From assembly GCA_013396525.1 (NCBI GenBank), contig VWYX01000393.1, positions 186,001 to 250,000 of the forward strand: a stretch of 64,000 bases of DNA. The letters are read 5' to 3'. The notes under the pieces were generated by a model. The model was not told the DNA's origin, did not search any database, and saw only the letters and a list, made by a program, of their open reading frames with translations. This DNA is from Chaetorhynchus papuensis (lineage: Eukaryota > Chordata > Aves > Passeriformes > Rhipiduridae). Positions 23,401-34,900 of this stretch are shown in pieces. Each line of letters begins with the position of its first letter. Position 1 is the first letter of the stretch. A program made the translations under genes and the position numbers.

Positions 23401-26150
23401 ACCTCTCCAGACAGCTTCTGCAAGGCCTAAGCAGCTTAGCAAGCTTGTGAAGACCGAGAAAATTTGAAGTGGCAATGAACTATGATGCTCTGAATCAGGT
23501 CAACCTTTTCTAGAGTGGTTACTGCTGTTATCCCTGACTCTGGCTTTGCCTGCAGCCCATCACTGAAACCTTCCATCAGGCTGCTTGTTTACCTGCAAGG
23601 AAAGATGGCTTTGGGATCAGATGTTAGTTCAGACTTCAGACAGGCTCCCATCCCAAATCCACCACTTGTTTCCTGTTGTCATCCCACACCTTCACTTGCA
23701 TAGGCAGGCTGTAAATACATTAGCAACCTACACCATCCTGGCTCAGTTATTACAAGGGCCATAAAAAAAAACCCAAAACCAAACAGAAGTTATTAATGCA
23801 TCAGAGTCTTCAAGTCTCTCCCTTCCTCTCCATTCTGCCCTAGGGTTGTGTTTTTGGGGTTTTTTCCTCCCCCCTCTTTCCTGGGAAATGTGATGAAGGA
23901 GGGTGGAGTGGCTCGGGCTATGTACAAATATTCAGACAGTCTCTTAGCAATAAATGGATCTCAGTCAGTTCTATTATCCGTCTGGCTGTGGCTCCTATTA
24001 TCTGCTGTGAATTGTAGCAGTGATCTCTGGAACAGCATTCAGGCACCATCATTACTTCCACACCCTCCAAAGGCTGCACTGTAACAAGGCATGCTGGATA
24101 ATACTTGCCATTAGAAGAGGGAACATAAAGGATTCAAGCTATGACTAACACAGTAAAAGGCTCTGCATGGGGCTTTTACATTCACTGAGCGGGGTTTGTT
24201 ATTAAAGAAAATTCTAGGTTCAAACCCTGGACCCGCATTGTATACAGCGCATCAGCTGACTTACACAAAAAGGTGATTTCATCCTGTTCTTGCTCACTTC
24301 CCCACTCCTCTCAGCTAAAGCCTCATGGAAGGCCCCAGCTGGAGAGTGGGGAAGGCACAGCACGGGCCTGCCTGGAGCTCACAGTCCCCAAATGGGGACC
24401 TTAAGCCAAAAACAGTGAATTTGTCCAGCCCTAAGTGCCTGGGAGCCTGCAAGGCACCACAAATGTGAGCACCCCAGGAAGCATCCAGCAATTCAGAGCT
24501 GAAAGCCTCCAAAGCAGCACTCACATGGCTCCTTGTTAGGAACAGGAGTTTTGGGATCCAAACCCACATTTTACTTCCTCGCGTTTTTCACAAGCCCTCC
24601 CATTTGTCTGAGGCCCATCTGAAAAGCCTAGATTGAAATCCAATATCCTCCCCCAGGGCAGAATGAGGGTTTTAAGAGAAAAAACCTCTTAGGTCTCCCT
24701 CCCCTAGCCAGCAAGGCAAGGCCACAAACATGAGCTCCACCAAAACTCATTTTCTTATGGGTTTCTACCTGGCAATGGATGGGTTTCAGCCTCCCAGCAC
24801 AGAGCTGCTGGACGGAGGCTTTCCTGAAACTGGGATATTTCTGAAACCTTTCTCTCCTGCACAGCTTCCCTAATGCTTTTCTCACTTGGACACCTATTTC
24901 ACAGCAGGGCTTAATATCTTTCTATTACCCATCATTCAGCATGGCTGAAAAATTAGTCATCAACCTAAAAAGTTATTAAGAAACACTTGATACTATGATT
25001 GCTTTCCTGTGGAATGAAGCAAAGGGAAGAGGTAGGGGAGGGAAGATGGGTGAAACCTTGCACTTACTTTCCCAGCACAGGAACGGGTCTCCTGGGGAAC
25101 CTCAGCCCACAGGACAGCACCCAGGACCCCAGCTTGGCACAACCTCTCCACTGCTGATAGCCCAGAAGCAGCTGGCAGAGGCTGCTTTAAGTAGAGCTGC
25201 TGCTCCCCGGCAGCACCACCCATGGCTAATGTGCTCCAGATGAAAGTCATTCCTTGGCCAGAACTGCTCCCAGGCCTCAGCTGGGAAACGTAGCCCTTCT
25301 CCCTGCTCTGCCTTTGGGCATTTGGGTCCGGAGCTGGGCTAGCCACTCTCCCATCCGTGCACAGAGCAGCTCGGGGACAGGGAGAGCAGCCGGCTCTGGA
25401 GCATCGTGCCACGGGCTGTGAAGCCAGGGAAAGATATGGGAGATGAGGGAAGGGGCACAAGATGAGCTCCACAGGGTCCACTCAGGTCAGGGACTTGCAG
25501 CTGCTGCCAGCAGCAACATCTCTTATCATACCTGTGTGTACCCCTAAGGCATTGCTCAGGCAGAGTGGCCCAGTGCTGTTTTCCTGCATCCTCGGATGGC
25601 TTCTGGCCACCCCAAAGCGTTGTCACAGGCCACCCTCTGCTCTGGCCACCACTCCTACCCAGTGTCCTGGGAGCTCCTCCAGCTCTGCAGATGGTGTGAT
25701 GTGCAAGCCTGAGCTGAAGACAGCGAATGGCACTGGAAAAAAGGAAAAGTTATAATGGGAAGATAAGGGGGACAACAGGGAGCAGTGAAAAAGAGCATGG
25801 GATTGATCACAACCACAAAAGACAGGGAAGAACAGAGCATCACACCTCTTCATGGCCATTTTCACACCATGCACAGTCGAACTCAAGGCGTCTCAGGGTG
25901 GAGGGAGAAGTAACCTGTTGAGGAAAAGCAAGAACCAGCAGCCTGTAAAAACATGGCATCTCCTTATGCAAGATTTTCTGTGAGGCGGAGCTCAGCCATT
26001 GTGTGTACCCACTCAACCCCCTAGCCCTCAGAAGGCATTTGCTGGGAAGGGGCTGCCACTGGCTAAGAGCCCTCGTGCCCACAGCAGGGCTGGCTGGAAC
26101 AGGCAGTCTGAAAAGCTGCATTTTAAGTGGCTTTCTGTCAGGCAGTGCCA
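20411..26150. other. Non-coding stretch, nothing recognised
   Basis: Ordinary sequence with short A runs (A11 at 20415-20425) and a GC-richer patch around 25.0-25.7 kb. Open frames up to 162 codons (minus strand, 24993-25481) show no known domain. A tRNA T-arm-like string at 24214-24230 stands alone, without an acceptor stem, D-arm or anticodon arm. Confidence 0.55.
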
Positions 26151-26159
26151 AATATTTGT

Positions 26160-26960
26160 GAGGATGTTTTGAGAAGGAAAAAAAAAAAAGAAAGACTCCC
26201 CCCATTTTCATGTTAATAAAAATATATTGGATTTGTGTACAGTTTATATGCTTCATAAAAGTGCTAATTACTCTCCCAAACAGAGGAGACACAGAACAAT
26301 TTTTTTTTTTTTTTGCATACCACCCTTCCTCCTGTCTTACCCTTTATACTTTTATGACGCAGCATTTATTTAAGTCGGAATTGTGCCCGGCTCATTGCGC
26401 CTTTCGCATGGCGCATCCTCACCTCTCTTCCCACTCATAACAAAAATAATAATAACTTGCAAATTTCTTTCAGTGGAAATTTGGAAAAACATTCTGAAGG
26501 GAAAAAAATTTCTCCAAACATAAAGCACACAAGGACTCCAACACTGCCCCCCCCTCCCTTTCCACAACTTTTTCCTTTGGTGCATACATTTTTCCAAGGT
26601 CACCTCGGAGGCTTTTCCTAGTTGGCTATTAAAACAAAAAAAAACTCCGCCTGCCCCAAGAAACACATGAAGCCATCACTGTGGCTTGGACAGTCTCCCT
26701 GAGTATGGATGCCATGGGAGAAGCAGCAGGGAGTGGGGGGTGAGCTGATATTTTTCCAAGACTTTTTCTCTCACCAGAGGAGGATGAAGATGGAGTGATG
26801 AGTGAGGTTCCGTTTGTCTGGCAGCATGAGTCACTCAGCAGCAGTTTCCGATACATACTTTTTTTCTTTTTTTCTTTCCATTACAGAATTTGGTGTCATT
26901 TATTCCTTCCTCCTCCTCAAGAAAAAAAAAATAATAATAAATCCTGCTACCGTTATGTCT
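26160..26960. promoter_or_regulatory. Enhancer-like block with retained CpGs (candidate conserved element)
   Basis: AT-rich, high-complexity sequence with TTAATAAAA, GCTAATTAC, TTTATGACG and CATTTATTTAAG-type motifs (homeodomain, HOX/CDX-like). It also contains an unusual cluster of CpGs at 26375-26415, including GCGCC...GGCGC half-palindromes around TTTCGCATG. A perfect AP-1 site TGAGTCA lies at 26827-26833, continued by CTCAGCA, which resembles a Maf-type half-site. T15 at 26300-26314 and A/T runs interrupt the block. Keeping CpGs in AT-rich sequence suggests constraint or lack of methylation. This is inference from composition only. Confidence 0.35.
26300..26314. repeat. Poly-T tract, 15 bases
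   Basis: An uninterrupted run of T inside the enhancer-like block. It is a simple homopolymer with no retro-element attached. Confidence 0.9.
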
Positions 26961-27880
26961 AATTTATTCTGGGAACTTGTCTGAGGACCCACCAAACCTG
27001 GGGGGAAGGGTGATTTGAAACACAATCCAAAATATAATCGGCTCTGGAAGCTTTTAAAGAGACTCCTTTAAGGCTGTGCCAAACCTTAAAGAAGGAAAAT
27101 ACTTCCACTAAATCCCTCCCACCATGAATGGGATCCTGTATGTCTGAGGCTTTTTATTGGCTGGGTGGTTTTGGGTTGTTGGTTGGTTGTTTTTTTTATA
27201 TCAAAGATGTTACTCTTTCAAATAGGGTCTGAGCTCTGCGGCTTTTCAGCAGGCAGTGAATTCTTGCTCCTCGGGCATGCAGCGATCTGACACAGCCCTC
27301 CCCCACGCTGGGTCGGGTTCTCATGCTAAAATCTGGCTCCTGGAGCTTGAGCCGTTGTTTTTTTTCTGGAAGCTGTTTTTTCCCCCCTCTTCACCCTTTA
27401 AAAGCAAAACTAAACAGAACTAAGCCGTTAAAAAAAAAAAAAAAAAGAAAGCCTCACAGGGCCCAGCAACCCAGCCTGACCTCCTTACTCCTGAAATATC
27501 AAAATATTCCCACTGTCTGCAGGCAAGGGCTGGTGCTGCACCAGCTCCTCTGCATCCAGCCAGCACCAGGGGTGAGGCAGGAGAAGGCTCCGCCAGCGGG
27601 CAGAGAACATGCACAAGACATCGCAGTTGTAGTCAAGATCACCGAATCAATGGTGTTTGGGGTAATGTGTGAGCAAACCCAGGCTTCCCCTAATTTCCCC
27701 CCAAAAGTAACCTCCTTAGGTCTTGCTCCAGGCCCCAAACTGACGAAACCCAAGGTGTCCCCCTGCTGTGACTCTCCTGTGTGACAGAGCTGAGGCAGGC
27801 TTTAAATGGGGACATTGCCCATCCCAGTGCTAAACCAGCTCCCAGCATTGGTAGAGAGCAAGGATGATTGCAGAGCCTGT
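26961..27880. other. Non-coding stretch with a poly-A tract
   Basis: It contains GGTT repeats near 27170-27190 and the A17 tract at 27430-27446. An open frame of 153 codons (27323-27784) runs through the poly-A as a lysine string and has no recognised domain, so it is rejected as a gene. Confidence 0.5.
27430..27446. repeat. Poly-A tract, 17 bases
   Basis: Uninterrupted run of A. The upstream sequence is not a recognisable retro-element or processed pseudogene. Confidence 0.9.
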
Positions 27881-28249
27881 GTTTAATTGTTTCAATGCAG
27901 AAGTATCTCAGGGAGTAATGGAAATACTGTAATATTTTATCTAGACCTGGAGGCCCTGCTGCCCTTTAGTTCTTTCCTTCCAGCTACGTGTACACCCAGG
28001 TGTGGAAATGCATACCACTGTAATTTCTGTTTTACAAGGAACTGTGAGGAAGAAACAAGCCTGACACTGCATAAAATTCCTGGGAAGCACGGAAGAAAGT
28101 AGATTACTATTTGAGAACAGGAAAGACATCCCGTTTTCTTCGAAGCCTGCAAACCTTGAGGAAAAGAACAAACTGTCAGGCTGACGGATTTGTTACAGGC
28201 CTGTAACCGGGCTGTGTGCAAAGGGCTGAACAGAGATTCTCACACTGAG

Positions 28250-28400
28250 TGTATAAGTGCTGTCTTAACTCTGCAATAAACAGATTCATTTTGCTCCCAG
28301 CCTGTGAGTCTCGCAATCATATGCCACAAGGAACAGCATTAATTCAGCCCCACAGCCTGTTCATAACTTAATCGTGGTTGTTTATTCTCTCAGATGCCAC
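28250..28400. promoter_or_regulatory. Enhancer-like block (candidate conserved element)
   Basis: High-complexity AT-rich sequence with GCAATCATATG, CATTAATTC and CATAACTTAATCG strings: homeodomain and POU-like cores plus retained CpGs. Support is composition only. Confidence 0.2.
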
Positions 28401-29200
28401 ATTTAACCTCTGCCCAAGTCTCAGCTCTACCAGTCCACCCTGTGCTGAGAGGATAGAAGGAAAACTCTGCAGCAGGGGAAAGCAGTACTCAGGGAGCAGA
28501 AATCTCCTTCCTGAGCTCTAAAGGCATGGGGAAAAGGCTGCAGGGAAAATGACTGGATGTTTGGCTGGAGTGAACCCCATTTTGTCTGAATGCAGGCATA
28601 CAGCAAAGAAGGGTTCTTTCTCCATCGACTAGGAGGTCAGGGACCTCAAGGCATCCTGCCCACAGCAGCCTCATTCCTTGCATGCCATGAGCAACTTCTC
28701 TTCTGCATTTCAATGTCTCCTCGAGTGCAATCTCACCCGAAACTGGTATCAGCCCATCCTTGTACCAGTGACTCTACTTCTAGCACAGACTGGAAGGCCA
28801 GAGAGGAGCTCTGGCACCCTGGCAGTGTTTCCTATTTAATTAACATGCATCTCATAAGGGACAGCTGCAGTTCAAACATTTCACTGCTCTTCCTCCTCCT
28901 TCCCCTGGAGGAGCGTGTGCTCTTGGACAGCCCCAGCGCCAGCCTGCCAATGGCTGCAGCAGGAGGAAGTGGCTGTATCCAGACCTTTCCCCTCTGGACA
29001 TGGGTGACTCCGAAGAGCTCGCCCTTCTGCCTGCCCGGCTCTCAGCGTGGCCCAGGTGGCTGTGTGTCCTCAGCTAGGCTGAGTGCCAGGCTGACCACCG
29101 ACTCCCTGTTTGCTGCTTGACCACTCTTAGAACAGTCGGCTGCTTGGGCCCGCAAAGTGTCTTGGAGACCCCACAAGAAATACTCCCCCTCAGTTCTGAT
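28401..29200. other. Non-coding stretch, nothing recognised
   Basis: It contains the longest open frame in the window (176 codons, + strand, 28590-29120). Its translation shows no known domain, repeat or signal, and the length is plausible by chance in GC-balanced sequence, so it is not called as a gene. Confidence 0.55.
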
Positions 29201-29204
29201 TTCC

Positions 29205-29640
29205 TGTTTACAATGACATTTTGGGATGTGTTTCCAAGCCAGTGTTTAATCCTTTTACTCTGTCACATTGATTTTGAATCATTCTAGTTTAAGTGTTATG
29301 AGTACCAAGACAAATATTTTTTATGAGTCTCAAACCACAAGTATCTTTTTTGACCTTATTTTTAATTTCATCACAAATAATCCCAAATTTAGCTTGACAG
29401 GATCCATCTTCCACAAGGTACCAGAGGCCGCCTGATTAAGACCCAGCCTCATGAAAGCAGCTTTTTAATGAAATTTCAAGGCAGCTCTGAAAGGAATAGG
29501 TTCCGACCTCCAACCCCACAGTAAAAAAGGTGCATAACCCCTTTTGGGAATGCAACACAAACTGTACTGTAAGAAGATTGCGCTCATGCACATGAACTTT
29601 ACTTTCCTTATGCATTAGGTTTCAGTAGCTGCCAAAACAT
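29205..29640. promoter_or_regulatory. AT-rich enhancer-like block
   Basis: Long, non-repetitive AT-rich block with TGTTTAC (forkhead-type) near 29206 and several TTAAT, AAAT and CACAAATAAT motifs. Candidate regulatory element from composition only. Confidence 0.2.
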
Positions 29641-30600
29641 GACTGGCATTTCCCAAACACAAGCAAACATTATTTATTAAAGGAAATTGGAGTCCCCTCC
29701 CTGAGCAGCCAGAGGGTCCTCAGTCTAGGGCACAACCCGAGAGAAATCCAGAGCATGGAGGCGCTGTGGATTCCAAGCACTACCTCATCTATTTACGGAT
29801 CTATGGCTCCTTGCAGCTCAAGACAAGCTCAGTGGAAACTGAAAACCATGGTATTTTCTGTAAAGGCAGCTTGCAGCAGAAAACTCACAGAGTGTGTTTT
29901 TCTTCCCCCTTTTGACCAGCATGACCCAGCAGAATGTGTTTGCTGAATCTGTGAGAGAACCCAACTTAAACACTGTAAGTTAAAGGGAAGAAAAAGAAGT
30001 CAACCTCACATCAGGTTTTTTGTGCCAAACCTCACCATATAGAGATGTGCAATTATGGAATTTCCTGAAATACATTTTTGCTAGAAAGAGAAGTGGATAA
30101 AGCTTATATGGGACTCTGAAGAGCTTCATGAAAGGAATACAGGATCATAGCCAAATGACCCACTGAGTGGGAAAAGGAAACCACAGCATCAAATTTCAGG
30201 TGGCAATCAAAGTCTGAGCTCTCAAATACATATGATAAAGGAGGTATCCACAAGCAACATGTGCCAGCATGGGTTTTTTAAGCACTGATTATACCTGGGG
30301 GCAGTGGGCCCTCTGTGCCTTTCTGTAGTTTGGTGTTGCTGGCATGAACCTGTTTTTCATTCCCAGGAAAAAAATATGTTCTTTTAGAGCAGTGTGTTCT
30401 AGTATAAATTTCTCTATCCTCCTAAAATGACAGCACTTCTGGTCAACTGCTCAATATCATCAAGAGAGAGCTGGAACCTCTCCCAGCACAAGAGCCCACA
30501 TCTTATCCCCCACTAGGCCCTGGGACAGACAGGGTTTCTTCAGCCTTCATTGCATTCCAATGTGCTCACTCACACAGGTTTGTGACCTTTTTAAGGGTCG
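29641..30600. other. Non-coding stretch, nothing recognised
   Basis: Ordinary sequence without repeats or motif clusters that I could recognise. Confidence 0.5.
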
Positions 30601-30631
30601 TTTTTTTTTTTTCTTTTCTTTTTTTTTTTTT
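30601..30631. repeat. T-rich tract
   Basis: T12, C, T4, C, then T13: a 31-base pyrimidine tract. Followed by ordinary sequence, it could serve as a polypyrimidine tract, but no convincing acceptor and exon follow. Confidence 0.9.
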
Positions 30632-30910
30632 ATCCTGGTCCTTGCAAACCCTAATTATGAATCCAAGGTCGTTATCAGTGGTGTCAATTATGCAGTGGCT
30701 GAGCAGCTGCTCCCCCTGTTGCTGGCCTAATAGTGCCATGTTGAAGGAGACAGCAGAATTTCTTGTGCCATTTAAAATTTGCTATATCATGAGTTTCCTT
30801 TCAATTGCAAAAGCAGAAAAACAGCTTGAGTACTTTTCCTCCTACATCTTTGCTTCAAGCTGCTTTTACAGTCCTCAGTACATCTTTCAGCATCTCATGC
30901 CTTAAATACA
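30632..30910. promoter_or_regulatory. Enhancer-like block (candidate conserved element)
   Basis: High-complexity sequence with CCTAATTATGAATC, TCAATTATGCAG and TTGCAAAAG strings suggesting homeodomain and POU-type cores, without simple repeats. The call rests on composition and motif density alone. Confidence 0.25.
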
Positions 30911-33900
30911 TATCCCAAGGGTAATAAAGAGGAATTTAAAAAGACCAATTTTTCCCAGATGGCACCCAAAGTCCTCTATGAACACAATGATAGGAACTGC
31001 TTTAAAATAAACTCCACTGGAGAATTCTGGCGATGGAAGTACAGGGCAAGTGGCCATTCCCACGTTACGAAGTGCTGCACTGGGTACTAAAATGCAACTG
31101 CTTCAGAGTGCGAAAGCGGAGGCAGCTCAGCAGAGAAGAGCAGTATTTAGCACGCCACCGAAATGAAAGGAGGCTGCCTTTCTTCACCTTCATAGATTTT
31201 ATAGCAGTTTAGATAACTAGAAGGAGGTAGCCCCAACAACAAACTATCAGAGATTTCCTCCTCTGTGCGCAGGGTGAGGAGTGTGGTGTGCCACATCCCA
31301 CCACGTAGGAAGTGTTAACAAGCACTTGCTTTTTCATGGCAGGCATCTGGTAGCAAATACCAAAAGAGACCCAACTCCTCCCCTTTCACATATATTGAGT
31401 ATTTTTTCCTTCTTCATCTCAGAAGTGGAAGGAAGGTGTCTGGATTCACACGGGGTGGCCTCCTCTGTGACTTGCCTCGCAATGTCACAAGCAGCAACAC
31501 CGGTGTGAAACACCCATTTGCCAAATCTGAAGTTTGGCTTTAGAAGAAATCCATTCCAGTGCCTCTTTTATATAAAGCAGTGCTAACAGGATGTTGTACA
31601 GAGGAACACAGCTGTCTTTTAGTCTGCACATCAACTGTTCATAAATGGGTATCTCTGTTACTGAGGAGCTCCTGGCCTCCTCTCCCTCCCACCTCCTTAC
31701 TTCCCATTCCCGATTTCTACCTTGCAAAACTCCTACTGGAGCCAGACTAAAGCTGAGCTCTCCCTTGCTGAGTATTAATCCCAACAAAGAAAACCAAGGG
31801 TCCAATTTATTGTCTTGTTGATACTTACACAATCCTATCTCTGTCCCAGTGTTTGCTCTGCCCCTTCTTATTGCATTAATGAGGTTGGAAAGCAAATTAA
31901 AAAACCCTGCCATTGTCAGTGCAGCCAGCAGCTATGACTCAGAATACACAGAGCCTGCAGATCTGGTGAGTAAGATGGAGCTTTTTCTCCCCACACTTTT
32001 TTTTTTTTTTCAATAGTCTCATTAGAAAATAGAAAGACTTCAAAGAATTTGACTTTTTCTCAAAATTACTGTATGATTAAGGATTTCTGGTGGAGCCACC
32101 TTTTTGGCTAACTCCAGTGATAGGCGAGGTTCTCCAGGCTGCTGGCTTTGCATGGTCTAAGCAGCCCAGAAGCTGAAACACCTCCTGATGATGCCCTTAG
32201 GGTTTGTGCATCTGGGCTTTAACCATGTGAGATCCAGAAATCTCAATGCCTTCAGACTTTGAGAACTTCCTGCTTAGGCCAGGAGCATGCTGTCAAAACA
32301 GACTTCTTTACTGAGTGACTCAGTGCTGCTTTCAGTCCTTGCCAGAAGCCAAGTATAGAGGCATGAGGAAAACAAACAGAAGTTACTGAAGCATTTCAGA
32401 GTTTTCAGAAAAGTTTGGTTCAGCTTTAATTCCAGTAAAGCTCAGAGAAGGATGAAGCAGAAAAATATTTCCTAGCCAAATTCCTCATGCAAAGGCTCTT
32501 AGTAGACAACACGTGTAAATTTTACAACAATTTTGCATTCCTAGGTCAGGACTCACAAGGTTCCACGTCTGGAAAATGCACATACAGAACTCATGGAAAA
32601 ATGCCCTAAAGATACCAGCTTAAGTTTTGCCCTCGGCTCTACTCCCACCAGCCAATTTCCCGGGAATTGCACGGGTTTCAGAACAGAATTCAGCCTGTTT
32701 TGCTTTCTTTTTTTACTTTTTTTTTTCCTGTTGTTTTTGAAGCGGCATAATCACTTTATGGAAGAGCCTGGCAGACACCAAAGGCTGCACGCACACAAGC
32801 ATGCTTGCTGGGAACTCTCCCCCAGGAATGCTCAGCTTGGATCTGGCCAGCTTTTCATCTAATTCAAACAGTAGAATACCAGTTTTTGAAAACAAAATAG
32901 TCCAAATATATTTAAGTGTGAAAACCAAAGCTATATTTGCCTGAAGTTGGAGAAAAAAAATGAAACCCCAGATAGGCTCCAAAAAACACTTCCATGCCAA
33001 AGCCTATCTTGGATCTGTATTCACACACTCCTTTGTGGGTTGTTTGTGATTAACATCAGTTTGGCACTGGGGAAAAGAAACCATTGGATGCTTCATCAGC
33101 TTCTTCCCTTCTGCCTCCCTCCAGAAAAAGTACCATAGCTCAGAGTAGGACACCAAAGCAGTAACAGCCCCCACTATCACCCCAAGCTTGTAATAATGCC
33201 ACAATGGAAAAATAGTACAAAAAAACCATTGACTTGCTGCGTAAAAAAATTAATTTAACCTGATCTGGGCCAAAGAACACTGAAATATCTTCTTCATGAC
33301 AACATAGTTAATTCCTAACATCACCGAACAGCAGAGGGAAATTCAAGTCCCTGAAAATACTGCTACAATGATATCATTTTAACTTTAACCTTATAAAATT
33401 TGTTTTAAATGTAACTGTCTACCTCATGGGGCTCATGACACTGTGATTTGGAACGATTTAGCCAGCCTACTCTTTATTATTAAACAAGCATTTCCTATAT
33501 ATGTATACACACAAACTCAAATCCACCTTAATGAGATTTCCCTAGTCTTCAGAGTTTCCAGGAGAGCTGCACAAACTTACATGGAGCTCCAGCCTACAAA
33601 CCCATCAGGAGCAGAGGCTCTGCTGCTGGCCACAGCTGAGCCCAGGGTACAGGCACGGGCTCAGCCCTCCTCTCATCAGGCCACCAGCTCCAGAACATCC
33701 CCTGCCCCACACAGCTGCAAGGGAGGGTGGCTGTTGCTCCTCCACAGATTCATCTTGATCAGTCACCTATCTGCAGGCTGGCTAATCCCAACAGACTGTA
33801 ACCACTGATAATGGACCTTAATAACAAGCTGGTGTGTTAAAGCAGTGCAGCAAATCTCAGATGTTTTCTTCCACCTTTACAGTTATTCGGAGTGAAAAAA

Positions 33901-34320
33901 GCATTAATTTTCCCCTCATAATTAAAAAATTTAGAGTGTCTTACTAATCAAACTAGTTGAAAAAACAGCTTGCAAGTTGTCTGAAAAAAATCACGTGGAA
34001 TGCACAGCCCAAGGCTTACAAATATATGCAATTCATTAGACTATCTTCCTTACACAGGACAAGAGGAGTTAACTCTGGCTTTTTAGACAAAATAGAGCCT
34101 CTGATTCATCACTGCACCAACTGACTAGCACAGTAAGACCAATTTAGGCAGTTTCTAACAGACTACAGAACCCAAACCAAACAGTCAACAAAATTAGACC
34201 AAAAACCTGTGCTTCAGGGGGGGATTCTGACCCAGCCATAAATCATCAACTGCAAGTTCTTCAGCTGTTATTTGTAAGGTCACACTCCCCTCTTAAAACT
34301 CACTGGAGATCCAGAAGACA
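30911..34320. other. Non-coding stretch, nothing recognised
   Basis: No gene or repeat family was recognised. It contains T14 at 31997-32010, the AP-1 palindrome at 32310-32324 and a donor-like CTG|GTGAGTAAG after 31963. The putative exon upstream of that donor lacks a good acceptor. Confidence 0.5.
32310..32324. promoter_or_regulatory. 15-bp AP-1-containing palindrome
   Basis: ACTGAGTGACTCAGT is a perfect odd-length palindrome carrying the AP-1 consensus TGACTCA at 32316-32322 and its mirror TGAGT. Followed by GCTG, it also approaches an NF-E2/MARE site. Single AP-1 matches are expected several times per 64 kb. The extended symmetry makes this one better than average. Confidence 0.35.
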
Positions 34321-34329
34321 ACTTCAATG

Positions 34330-34900
34330 CTTTCTCCCAATTAAATAGCTCGTTTGGATCTAATACGATGTTTATTGACTCCTGGGCCTGTATTGATTCT
34401 GAATAGGCTACAGCCAAGGTTTAGTAAATGCCTTGGAGATAAATCAGCATGCAGGTAATAAACTGCAGATCACATAAGCAAACATTACTTAATTATATTC
34501 CTATTAATATATTGAGTCTGTAATGAATTTTTGAGGCATTTAATTATCAATTTGACAAGATAATCTAGGGGTAGTTAATGATGGACCAGGAAATTGTTAA
34601 AAAAACACAGACACGTAATAAGTCTCCTAACTGACACTGAATTAACTTGCTTTAGCTGTCTGGTTAAATAGACAGCAGTTAATTACAGAGTGCTTAGGCA
34701 GTCTCACAATTTTAATATATGACCCTCTTTGCTGTGCAGTAACCATACAGCAGGGGACATGGGGTTTTCTCCATGTATTTCCTTCCAATGTCTGAATTAT
34801 TGGCTGCTGTAACCACTTTGCCTTCAGTAAGATTCAGCAGTTAGGCCTTTACTATTTACAAATACAATGGACTGTTCCCTCTCTCTAATGATCAGAAATC
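34330..34900. promoter_or_regulatory. Strong AT-rich enhancer-like block (candidate conserved element)
   Basis: About 570 bases of AT-rich, non-repetitive sequence with three perfect TAATTA homeodomain sites (34490-34495, 34541-34546, 34680-34685). Other features include ATTAATATATTGA, GATGTTTATTGAC (forkhead-type), GATAATC and CTGTCTGG...CAGACAG-like TALE/SMAD-type strings. The density and low simple-repeat content resemble deeply conserved developmental enhancers. No conservation data are available here. Confidence 0.4.

Noticed and set aside
24214..24230. tRNA T-arm / Pol III B-box-like string (GGTTCAAACCC in a 5-bp stem)
   Set aside because: No acceptor stem, D-arm, anticodon arm or A-box in the expected places, and no SINE body recognised around it.
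24993..25481. 162-codon open frame, minus strand
   Set aside because: Composition is low in information (Ser, Pro, Ala, Gly-rich) in a GC-rich patch, with no recognised domain.
27323..27784. 153-codon open frame running through a poly-A tract
   Set aside because: The lysine string is simply the A17 tract. No processed-pseudogene parent or domain was recognised.
28590..29120. Longest open frame, 176 codons on the + strand
   Set aside because: No recognisable domain, signal or repeat, no promoter or splice context, and a length expected by chance in 64 kb of GC-balanced vertebrate DNA.
31921..31972. Possible micro-exon between TCAG at 31916-31919 and CTG|GTGAGTAAG
   Set aside because: The upstream polypyrimidine tract is poor, the peptide is unrecognisable and too short to judge. 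Would need junction reads.
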